Shown in pieces: positions 41,953-49,974 of a stretch of 64,000 nt of DNA. This DNA comes from Flavobacterium jumunjinense (lineage in GTDB: Bacteria; Bacteroidota; Bacteroidia; Flavobacteriales; Flavobacteriaceae). Both the position numbers and the translations under genes were made by a program. The first letter of the stretch is position 1. Each line of letters starts with the position of its first letter. The DNA is taken from assembly GCF_021650975.2 (NCBI RefSeq), contig NZ_CP091285.1, positions 2,046,001 through 2,110,000 of the forward strand. The letters are read 5' to 3'. The notes under the pieces are model-generated. The model worked only from the letters and a program-made list of their open reading frames with translations. It had not been told where the DNA came from and searched no databases.

Positions 41953-44241
41953 ATGGCTACTAAAAAAAAGGTAAAGAATAATTTTTCTAAATACATTAGA
42001 ATTTTTTGGATAACCTTCATATCGGGTTTTTCATTGATAATTTTATTGTTTTTGTTTGCTTCATGGGGATTTTTTGGAGCAATGCCAACTTTTGAAAATT
42101 TGGAAAATCCAGATTCTAACGTGGCAACAGAAATAATTTCTTCAGACGGAGTTGTTTTGGGTAAGTTTTATGCGCAAAATAGAGTGCCAATAAAATATGA
42201 AGATCTTCCAAAGCATTTGGTTCAAGCATTAGTTGCTACAGAAGACGAGCGTTTTTACGACCACTCAGGTATAGATCCTCGCGGTACTATTAGAGCAGTT
42301 GTTATGCTTGGAAGAGATGGAGGAGCAAGTACAATCACACAACAATTAGCTAAATTGTTATTTCATGGAGAGAGATCTAAAAATATTTTTGAAGCGATTG
42401 CGCAGAAAATCAAGGAATGGATTATCGCAGTTCGTTTAGAGCGTCAATATACGAAACAAGAAATTGTAGCAATGTATTTAAATCAGGTTGACTTTGTTAA
42501 TGGAGCCATTGGAATTCGTTCTGCATCTAAAATTTATTTTAATAAAGAGCCTAAAGATTTAAAAGTAGAAGAAGCAGCTCTTTTTGTTGGAATGTTGGTA
42601 AATCCTTCGCTTCATAATCCTCGTCGTGAGTCTAGAATTGTAATGATTAAAGATAGAAGAAATACTGTTCTTGGGCAAATGGAAAGAAGTGGTTTTTTAA
42701 CTAAGGCAAAGAAAGAAGAATTGCAAAAAACACCAATAACATTAGATTATAAACCTGAAAGTCATAAAGAAGGAATTGCAACCTATTTTAGAGAGTACCT
42801 TAAGGTGTATATGAAAGATTGGACGAAAGAGCATTTAAAAGAAGATGGCTCAGAATATGATATTTATAGAGATGGATTAAGAATATATACTACAATCGAT
42901 TCTCGTATGCAAAAACATGCTGAAGAAGCTGTAGCAGAACATTTAACTATTCTGCAAGCAAAGTTTTTTGCAGAAGCTAAAGGGAAGAAAAATGCACCTT
43001 TTTTAAAAATATCAACAGATGAAACAGAAGCAATTGTAAAAAGAGCAATGAAGAATTCTGAAAGATGGAGAATACTAAAAGAAGAAGGAAAATCAGAAGG
43101 TGAGATATTAAAATCATTCGATGTAAAAACAAAGATGAAAGTGTTTTCTTGGAAAGGAGAGAGAGATACTATTATGACGCCAAGAGATTCTATTATCTAT
43201 TACAAGCATATACTTCAAGTAGGAATGATGGCTATGGAGCCACAAACGGGTCATATCAAAGCTTGGGTTGGAGGAAATAATTACAAACATTTTCAATATG
43301 ATCATGTTGGTCAAGGAGCAAGACAAGTTGGTTCAACATTTAAACCATTTGTTTATTCTACAGCAATGGAACAATTAGGAATGTCTCCTTGTGATTCTAT
43401 TATCGATGGACCTTTTACGATTCCGAAAGGAAAATGGGGAATTTCTAAAGATTGGTCGCCTACAAATTCAAGTGGGAAATACATGGGAATGGTAACATTG
43501 AAACAAGCTTTGGCAAATTCATTAAATCCTGTTTCTGCGAAGTTAATGGACAGAGTAGGTCCTCAGGCGGTTGTTGATATGGCACATGATTTGGGTGTTA
43601 CTTCTGAAATTCCAGTTACGCCGGCTATTGCATTAGGAAGTGTCGAGATTACGGTGAAAGAAATGGTTGGAGCTTTTAGTACATTCGTTAATCAAGGAGT
43701 TTATATTAAGCCTTCTTTTATTACTAGAATAGAAGATAAGAACGGTGTTATATTGGATCAATTAATTCCAGAGTCTAAAGATGTAATGAATAAAGATGTG
43801 GCTTATGCTATCATAAAGTTAATGGAAGGTGTAACACAATCGGGTACAGGTGCTCGTTTGAGAGGAGGATATGTAAACGGATTAACGTCATATAAGTATA
43901 GGTTTAGTAATCCAATTGCTGGAAAAACAGGAACAACACAGAATAATTCCGACGGATGGTTTATTGGTATGGTACCAAATCTTGCTGCGGGTGTTTGGGT
44001 TGGAAATGAAGATCGATCGGCGCATTTTAGAAGAACGCTCTACGGACAAGGGGCTTGTATGTCTCTGCCGATTTGGGGATTGTTTATGGATAAGTGTTAT
44101 AAAGATAAAGACTTGAGTGTGTCTAAAGGTGCTTTTGAAAAACCAGATAAGATTACAATAAGTGTAGACTGTAGTAAAGTTGTTCCTACTGTTGATTCGA
44201 CAGATGTTGAAGATGTAGATATGAATCAATTTGATACTTAG
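41953..44241 (+). CDS. Class A penicillin-binding protein 1A
   Basis: 762 residues. One N-terminal membrane anchor (IFWITFISGFSLIILLFLF) is followed by a glycosyltransferase domain with ALVATEDERFYDHSGIDPRG and GASTITQQLAKLLF, and a transpeptidase domain with active-site Ser in GSTFKPFVYSTAM, the SxN motif ANSLNPVSA and KTGTTQNNSD. It polymerises and cross-links peptidoglycan. It lies one base after gldH, as in other Flavobacteriia, which ties cell-wall synthesis and gliding genes to one transcript. Confidence 0.96.
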   Translation: MATKKKVKNNFSKYIRIFWITFISGFSLIILLFLFASWGFFGAMPTFENLENPDSNVATEIISSDGVVLGKFYAQNRVPIKYEDLPKHLVQALVATEDERFYDHSGIDPRGTIRAVVMLGRDGGASTITQQLAKLLFHGERSKNIFEAIAQKIKEWIIAVRLERQYTKQEIVAMYLNQVDFVNGAIGIRSASKIYFNKEPKDLKVEEAALFVGMLVNPSLHNPRRESRIVMIKDRRNTVLGQMERSGFLTKAKKEELQKTPITLDYKPESHKEGIATYFREYLKVYMKDWTKEHLKEDGSEYDIYRDGLRIYTTIDSRMQKHAEEAVAEHLTILQAKFFAEAKGKKNAPFLKISTDETEAIVKRAMKNSERWRILKEEGKSEGEILKSFDVKTKMKVFSWKGERDTIMTPRDSIIYYKHILQVGMMAMEPQTGHIKAWVGGNNYKHFQYDHVGQGARQVGSTFKPFVYSTAMEQLGMSPCDSIIDGPFTIPKGKWGISKDWSPTNSSGKYMGMVTLKQALANSLNPVSAKLMDRVGPQAVVDMAHDLGVTSEIPVTPAIALGSVEITVKEMVGAFSTFVNQGVYIKPSFITRIEDKNGVILDQLIPESKDVMNKDVAYAIIKLMEGVTQSGTGARLRGGYVNGLTSYKYRFSNPIAGKTGTTQNNSDGWFIGMVPNLAAGVWVGNEDRSAHFRRTLYGQGACMSLPIWGLFMDKCYKDKDLSVSKGAFEKPDKITISVDCSKVVPTVDSTDVEDVDMNQFDT

Positions 44242-44336
44242 AGGGTAATTTTTCTATGTTGAAGCAGTTATAAATTGAAAAAAACCAAGTTTTGTTGATT
44301 AGTAAAATAGTTGTATAAAACGAAATAAAAAAAAAT

Positions 44337-45038
44337 ATGATTAATCGTAAAGTAAATAATGTAACAGAGGCATTGCAAGGCATTGAAGACGGAATGACAA
44401 TTATGTTAGGAGGGTTTGGATTATGTGGAATTCCTGAAAATAGTATTGCAGAATTAGTAAATAAAAAAACAACAAATCTAACTTGTATCTCTAATAATGC
44501 AGGTGTTGATGATTTTGGATTGGGATTATTATTGCATAATCGTCAAATAAAAAAAATGATTTCTTCTTATGTGGGAGAAAATGCTGAATTTGAAAGACAA
44601 ATGCTTTCAGGAGAATTAGATGTAGAATTAACACCACAAGGAACATTGGCAGAAAAATGCCGTGCAGCTCAAGCTGGTATTCCTGCGTTTTTCACTCCTG
44701 CTGGTTTTGGTACTGAAGTTGCAGAAGGAAAAGAAACAAGAGCGTTTAATGGAAAAATGCATGTAATGGAACATGCTTTTAATGCCGATTTTGCGATTGT
44801 TAAAGCTTGGAAAGGTGATGAAGCAGGTAATTTGATTTTTAAAGGTACGGCAAGAAACTTCAATGCGGTTATGGCGGGTGCTGGTAAAATTACTATTGCT
44901 GAGGTAGAAGAATTGGTTCCTGCTGGAACATTAGACCCAAATCAAATTCATATTCCTGGAATTATGGTGAATCGTATTTTTCAAGGTGAAAAATTTGAAA
45001 AGAGAATTGAGCAAAGAACGGTAAGACAAAAAAGTTAA
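44337..45038 (+). CDS. scoA: CoA transferase subunit A (3-oxoacid type)
   Basis: 233 residues. The family pattern includes the opening [38 protein letters not shown], and [19 protein letters not shown]. With the subunit encoded 2 bp downstream it forms a succinyl-CoA:3-ketoacid CoA transferase-like enzyme that activates acetoacetate or related acids. The active-site Glu is in subunit B. The precise acid cannot be told. Confidence 0.93.
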   Translation: MINRKVNNVTEALQGIEDGMTIMLGGFGLCGIPENSIAELVNKKTTNLTCISNNAGVDDFGLGLLLHNRQIKKMISSYVGENAEFERQMLSGELDVELTPQGTLAEKCRAAQAGIPAFFTPAGFGTEVAEGKETRAFNGKMHVMEHAFNADFAIVKAWKGDEAGNLIFKGTARNFNAVMAGAGKITIAEVEELVPAGTLDPNQIHIPGIMVNRIFQGEKFEKRIEQRTVRQKS

Positions 45039-45040
45039 TC

Positions 45041-45697
45041 ATGGCATTAGATAAAAATCAAATAGCACAAAGAATAGCGAAAGAAGTAAAAGACGGATAT
45101 TATGTTAATTTAGGTATCGGAATTCCGACTTTAGTAGCTAATTATGTACGTGAAGATATTTCAGTTGAATTTCAAAGTGAAAATGGAGTTTTAGGTATGG
45201 GACCATTTCCGTTTGAAGGGGAAGAGGATGCGGATATTATCAATGCTGGAAAGCAAACGATAACAACTTTAGCAGGAGCTAGTTTTTTTGATTCTGCTTT
45301 TAGTTTTGGAATGATTCGTAGTCAAAAAGTAGATTTAACTATTTTAGGAGCAATGGAAGTTGCGGAAAACGGAGATATTGCCAATTGGAAAATACCAGGT
45401 AAAATGGTGAAAGGTATGGGCGGTGCAATGGATTTAGTTGCTTCTGCTGAAAATATCATAGTCGCTATGATGCATGTTAATAAGGCGGGTGAGTCTAAAT
45501 TATTAAAAAAATGCTCATTACCTTTAACAGGAGTTGGTTGTGTGAAAAAAATTGTAACAGAATTAGCTGTAATTGAAGTTACTCCAAAAGGATTTAAATT
45601 GTTAGAAAGAGCTCCAGGTGTTACTGTTGAAGATATAAAAAATGCGACAGAAGGAACGTTAATTATTGAAGGTGAAATACCAGAAATGGAGTTCTAA
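45041..45697 (+). CDS. scoB: CoA transferase subunit B (3-oxoacid type)
   Basis: 218 residues. The catalytic glutamate motif QSENGVLGMGPFPFEGEED is intact (Glu of SENG near residue 47). GYYVNLGIGIPTLVANYV and the C-terminal PLTGVGCVKKIVTELAVIEV follow the family. It starts two bases after the scoA stop; both end at a strong terminator. Confidence 0.94.
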   Translation: MALDKNQIAQRIAKEVKDGYYVNLGIGIPTLVANYVREDISVEFQSENGVLGMGPFPFEGEEDADIINAGKQTITTLAGASFFDSAFSFGMIRSQKVDLTILGAMEVAENGDIANWKIPGKMVKGMGGAMDLVASAENIIVAMMHVNKAGESKLLKKCSLPLTGVGCVKKIVTELAVIEVTPKGFKLLERAPGVTVEDIKNATEGTLIIEGEIPEMEF

Positions 45698-45720
45698 AAG
45701 AAATATAATATAAAAACAAA

Positions 45721-45757
45721 AAAAAGGCAATTTCTCTTTTGAAATTGCCTTTTTTTT
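45721..45757 (+). terminator. Terminator of scoAB
   Basis: A 14-bp stem (AAAAAGGCAATTTC and complement), loop TCTTTT, and T run. Confidence 0.85.
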
Positions 45758-45840
45758 GTTTTTATAGGATTGTGTAAATGTTAATTAAATTATGTTTTTT
45801 CTATATATTTAGTTATTTTAATGAGTTTAATGTAAAATTA

Positions 45841-45873
45841 TTGTTATTTTATTATTGTTTTTTGTTAGTTTTG
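45841..45873 (+). promoter_or_regulatory. Promoter for the subtilase gene
   Basis: TTG at 45841-45843 and TAGTTTTG at 45866-45873 (TAnnTTTG) with a 22-bp spacer, 53 bp before the start codon at 45927. Confidence 0.55.
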
Positions 45874-45926
45874 CGATGTATTTGCAAATGCGTATAAAAC
45901 ATAAACAAACAAAAAACAATTTAACT

Positions 45927-48578
45927 ATGGTGACAAAAAACAATTTTAGAGGACTGCTCTTTGCGAGCTTATTGTGTTCCTTGCCTAATGTTTTTGGGCA
46001 AACTGAGACGGAAAGAATGCAAATTATAAATGAGTATGATACACAAGAAATCACAAAACTATCAAGTTCGTTTCTTGAAAAAGAAAAAGCAAATAAAAAA
46101 GCAGCTGTTGCATTTGCTAAAACAAATAATATACCAGTGTATGTTAATCTGGAAGATGGAGGAGTTGCTGAATTGCAAAAAATAGAAACAGACGGTAGTT
46201 TGATTTATTATAGAACTTTTAATGTAGCGGCGGCTAAATCTACAAGAGCAAATCATCTTAATTCAGGAGGGAGTTTAGGTTTAAATCTAGATGGTCAAAA
46301 TATGATTGCTTATGTTTGGGATGGTGGTCATGCAAGAGTAACGCATCAAGAATATGACGGAGTAGGAGGTTCAAACAGAGTTAGTGTAGAGGATGCGTCA
46401 ACTGAAGGTGGAACTCGGTTGAATTTTCATGCTGCACATGTAACAGGAACAATAACGGCTTCTGGAGCTGTTGCTAGTGCTAAAGGAATGGCTTCTCAGT
46501 CGCGTGTTAGAGGGTATATGTGGAATAATGATTTGTCTGAAGCGACTACGGCAGCTGGAAACGGAATGTTGATTTCGAATCATTCTTACGGTTATCGTTC
46601 CGACCTGGTTTCCGATTATTATTTTGGGGCTTATATAACTGATTCAAAAGATTGGGATAATTTAATGTATAATGCGCCAAATTATCTAATGGTCGTAGCA
46701 GCAGGAAATGATGGGAATACGAACTATAATTCACAACCATTAAATAGTAGTTATCCTCAGTATGATAAATTAACAGGGCATTCAACTTCTAAAAACAATT
46801 TAGTTGTAGCTAATGCTCAGGATGCAAACATCGATTCAAATGGAAATCTGGTTTCTGTATCTATCAATAGTTCAAGTAGTCAGGGACCAACAGATGATTT
46901 AAGAATTAAGCCAGATATTACGGGTAATGGTACTAGTGTTTATTCTTCATCACATAGTAGTGATACTGCTTATCAATCTTTAACAGGTACTTCAATGGCA
47001 TCTCCAAATGTAGCGGGTACTTTATTGTTGTTGCAACAGCATTATAATAATTTAAATGGAAGCTTTATGCGTTCTGCAACATTGAAAGGAGTTGCATTGC
47101 ATACGGCAGACGATGCAGGTTCAAACGGACCAGATGCAATTTTTGGATGGGGGCTTTTAAATGGAAAAAAAGCGGCACAGGCAATTTCTCAAAGAGGAAA
47201 TCAGTCAATTGTAGATCAAAGAACATTGCAGCCAGGTCAGTCGTATACTGTTACAGTGAATAGTGATGGGGTTAATAGCTTGTTGGCATCTGTTTGTTGG
47301 ACAGATCCTGCAGGAACTGCAACTACAACAGCTAATTCATCTATAGCTAGATTAGTGAATGATTTAGATATTAGAATTACAAAAGCAAGTACAACTTATC
47401 TTCCTTGGAGATTAACAGGTGTAAATACCAATGGATTAGGGGATAATTCTAAAGACAATTTTGAAAGGGTTGATCTAGCTAATGCTTCTGGTCAATATAC
47501 AATAACTATAACTCATAAAGGATCAACTTTAGTAGGCGGAAGTCAGAATTATACTCTTGTTGTTACTGGTGTAACAAATACAACTACAGTATGTGATGCT
47601 ACGGTTCCTGTGAGTTTAAATAGCTCTGGAACAACTTCGTCAAGTACTTCTTTAAGTTGGTCTTCAGTGGCAGGAGCAAGTTATGAAGTTAGGTATAAAA
47701 CAATAACAGCTTCAACATGGACAACTGTAACTTCAGGTTCTAACAGTATAGTTATTTCTGGACTTTTATCGGAAACAAATTATGAAGCACAAGTGAGAAG
47801 TATTTGTTCAAATGGTGATGCATCAGCTTTTTCAAGTTCGAAACAGTTTACAACATTAGCAGATTCTGCTGTCACATATTGTGATTCTAAAGGTAATAGT
47901 GTAGCCGATGAATATATTGATTTTGTTGGATTGAATAATATGTCAAATGCTACTGGAGCAAATGGAGGTTACGCAGATTTTACAAATTTAACAGCAAATC
48001 TTCCTTATGGTACAAATACCGTATATGTTAGTGCAGGCTTTACAGGTTCTTCTTATAATGAATACTGGTCGGTTTGGATTGATTACGATAAGAATGGTAC
48101 TTTTGAAAATTCAGAAAGAGTAGTAAACGGATCGTCATCAAGTAGTGCTACTTTGTCTGGATCGTTTACTGTGCCAACAACTGCTTTGTCAGGAAATACA
48201 AGAATGAGAGTTCAAATGAAGTATAATGCAAACTCGACACCATGTGAAGCTTTTACTTATGGAGAAGTAGAGGATTATACCGTTAATATTGGAGCAACTG
48301 CAGGTGTGAATTCGATAAGTTCTAATGAAGGATTTGGAAACGAAGAAGGTAATTATGACTTTATTGTATATCCAAATCCAGTTAAAGGGATGTTGAATAT
48401 AAATGTATTAGATAATAGAGTTGTGACTTTTACGATCTATAATTTAATTGGTCAAAAAATAATTTCTGGTGATAATAATGAAGCAGGAATTGATGTGTCT
48501 AAAATGCCTTCAGGAATATACGTTGTTGAAGTGAATGACGGACAGAAAACAATTTCGAAGAAATTTGTTAAAGAATAA
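45927..48578 (+). CDS. Secreted S8 subtilisin-type serine protease with GEVED and type IX sorting domains
   Basis: 883 residues from the ATG of MVTKNNFRGLLFASLL, a signal peptide; a longer frame from 45855 runs through the promoter. The catalytic triad is D132 (AYVWDGGHA), H171 (NFHAAHVTG) and S356 (GTSMASPNVAG). Further on come a jelly-roll C-terminal region, a fibronectin III-like segment (about 550-640), and a GEVED domain (WIDYDKNGTFENSERV and EAFTYGEVEDYTVNI). The last domain is type A sorting (DFIVYPNPVKGMLNINVLDN to KKFVKE). It is exported by the type IX system and degrades protein outside the cell. Confidence 0.95.
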   Translation: MVTKNNFRGLLFASLLCSLPNVFGQTETERMQIINEYDTQEITKLSSSFLEKEKANKKAAVAFAKTNNIPVYVNLEDGGVAELQKIETDGSLIYYRTFNVAAAKSTRANHLNSGGSLGLNLDGQNMIAYVWDGGHARVTHQEYDGVGGSNRVSVEDASTEGGTRLNFHAAHVTGTITASGAVASAKGMASQSRVRGYMWNNDLSEATTAAGNGMLISNHSYGYRSDLVSDYYFGAYITDSKDWDNLMYNAPNYLMVVAAGNDGNTNYNSQPLNSSYPQYDKLTGHSTSKNNLVVANAQDANIDSNGNLVSVSINSSSSQGPTDDLRIKPDITGNGTSVYSSSHSSDTAYQSLTGTSMASPNVAGTLLLLQQHYNNLNGSFMRSATLKGVALHTADDAGSNGPDAIFGWGLLNGKKAAQAISQRGNQSIVDQRTLQPGQSYTVTVNSDGVNSLLASVCWTDPAGTATTTANSSIARLVNDLDIRITKASTTYLPWRLTGVNTNGLGDNSKDNFERVDLANASGQYTITITHKGSTLVGGSQNYTLVVTGVTNTTTVCDATVPVSLNSSGTTSSSTSLSWSSVAGASYEVRYKTITASTWTTVTSGSNSIVISGLLSETNYEAQVRSICSNGDASAFSSSKQFTTLADSAVTYCDSKGNSVADEYIDFVGLNNMSNATGANGGYADFTNLTANLPYGTNTVYVSAGFTGSSYNEYWSVWIDYDKNGTFENSERVVNGSSSSSATLSGSFTVPTTALSGNTRMRVQMKYNANSTPCEAFTYGEVEDYTVNIGATAGVNSISSNEGFGNEEGNYDFIVYPNPVKGMLNINVLDNRVVTFTIYNLIGQKIISGDNNEAGIDVSKMPSGIYVVEVNDGQKTISKKFVKE

Positions 48579-48597
48579 AAATTATATATTTCTTATT

Positions 48598-48627
48598 AAA
48601 ACGCCTTGAACATCAAGGCGTTTTTTT
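48598..48627 (+). terminator. Terminator of the subtilase
   Basis: A 12-bp stem (AAAACGCCTTGA with TCAAGGCGTTTT), a 3-nt loop and a T run. Confidence 0.85.
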
Positions 48628-48664
48628 ATTTCAAAAAGTTAGATTAGTTTTGCTAAAAAAAAGA

Positions 48665-49831
48665 ATGAGTTTTTCAAAAGTAATATTAAAGCAGGGAAAA
48701 GATAAATCAATAAAAAGACGTCACCCGTGGATTTTTAGTGGTGCAGTCTTTGGTGTAAGTCAAGAATTGGAAGATGGAGAAATGGTGGATGTTGTAGATG
48801 ATAGAAATAATCACCTTGGAACTGGTTTTTTTAGTAATAGAGGAAGTATAGTAGTTCGTCTTTTGACTTTTGGAGAAGAAGTTTTTGATGAAAATTTCTG
48901 GAAAAATAGACTAGAATCTGCTTGGTTGTTGAGAAGGAAACTGTTAGATTTTGATGTTACTAATTCATTTCGATTAATTCATGGAGAAGGTGATGGAATT
49001 CCAGGTTTGATAATTGATTATTATGATAAAAACTGGGTGATACAAGCTCATTCTGCAGGTATATATTTACAAATTGAAGAAATTGCTAAGGCGATAAAAA
49101 CGTATTATTCAGATTTTTGTGAAACTATCTATTGTAAAAGTAGTGGAACATTACCGCAAACAGGAAGAGATTTCTTTCTTTTTGGAGAGAAATCAGAAAC
49201 AATTGCTTTGGAAAACAATGTGAAATTTGCAGTGAATTGGGTTGAAGGGCAGAAAACTGGTTTTTTTCTAGATCAAAGAGAAAATAGAAAGCTACTTATG
49301 GAATATGCAAAAGGGAAGAAAGTTTTGAATACTTTTTGTTATACTGGTGGTTTTTCAATATATGCAATGAGCGCAGGAGCAGAATTGGTTACATCGGTTG
49401 ATATTTCTCAAAAAGCGGTTGATTTAGCCGATAGAAACATGGAGTTGAATTTTAAAGATGCAAATCATAAACCTGTCGCATCTGATGTTTTTGAGTATAT
49501 GAAAGAGAATCATCAAGAATATGATGTGATAATTTTAGATCCGCCAGCATTTGCAAAAAATATAAAAAGTAAACATACAGCTACTCAGGCTTATAAAAGA
49601 TTAAATATCGCAGGTTTAAAAGCATTAGGTCCTAAGGGAATTCTATTTACTTTTTCTTGTTCGCAAGTAATAGATGACGTGTTGTTTTATAATACAGTGG
49701 CTGCGGCTGCAATTGAAACAGGACGAAATATTCGTGTTTTACACAAGCTATCTCAAGGTCCAGATCATCCAACGAATATTTATCATCCAGAAGGTCATTA
49801 TTTAAAAGGATTAGTGCTTTTTGTTGAATAA
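48665..49831 (+). CDS. Class I SAM-dependent rRNA methyltransferase, RlmI-like
   Basis: 388 residues from MSFSKVILKQGKDKSIKRRHPW; an in-frame TTG at 48650 is less likely. An N-terminal PUA-like domain (RHPWIFSGAVFGV) and a linker (KTGFFLDQRENRKLL) precede the Rossmann methyltransferase domain (VLNTFCYTGGFSIYAMSAGA, SVDISQKAVDLADRN, DVIILDPPAFAK). That is the RlmI architecture, which methylates C5 of a 23S rRNA cytosine. A TAGTTTTG -7 element at 48645-48652 lies 13 bp before the start, so the leader is short. Confidence 0.93.
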   Translation: MSFSKVILKQGKDKSIKRRHPWIFSGAVFGVSQELEDGEMVDVVDDRNNHLGTGFFSNRGSIVVRLLTFGEEVFDENFWKNRLESAWLLRRKLLDFDVTNSFRLIHGEGDGIPGLIIDYYDKNWVIQAHSAGIYLQIEEIAKAIKTYYSDFCETIYCKSSGTLPQTGRDFFLFGEKSETIALENNVKFAVNWVEGQKTGFFLDQRENRKLLMEYAKGKKVLNTFCYTGGFSIYAMSAGAELVTSVDISQKAVDLADRNMELNFKDANHKPVASDVFEYMKENHQEYDVIILDPPAFAKNIKSKHTATQAYKRLNIAGLKALGPKGILFTFSCSQVIDDVLFYNTVAAAAIETGRNIRVLHKLSQGPDHPTNIYHPEGHYLKGLVLFVE

Positions 49832-49910
49832 AATTCAATCATGACTATTTTTTAACTTAAAATATTTAATTAATTATGATAATTTAACAAATTATACATA
49901 AATACTGTAT

Positions 49911-49939
49911 TTGGATAATTCTAATACTTCATATCTTTG
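49911..49939 (+). promoter_or_regulatory. Bacteroidota-type promoter for the M4 peptidase
   Basis: TTG at 49911-49913, an 18-bp spacer and TATCTTTG at 49932-49939, 36 bp before the start codon. Confidence 0.65.
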
Positions 49940-49974
49940 TTTTTCTAACCTATACAATTAAAAACTAATTAATT

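Noticed and set aside
43888..44229. 113-codon minus-strand frame inside PBP1A
   Set aside because: It is fully antisense to the conserved transpeptidase end of PBP1A, has a biased composition (Ile, Ser, Asn) and no family pattern.
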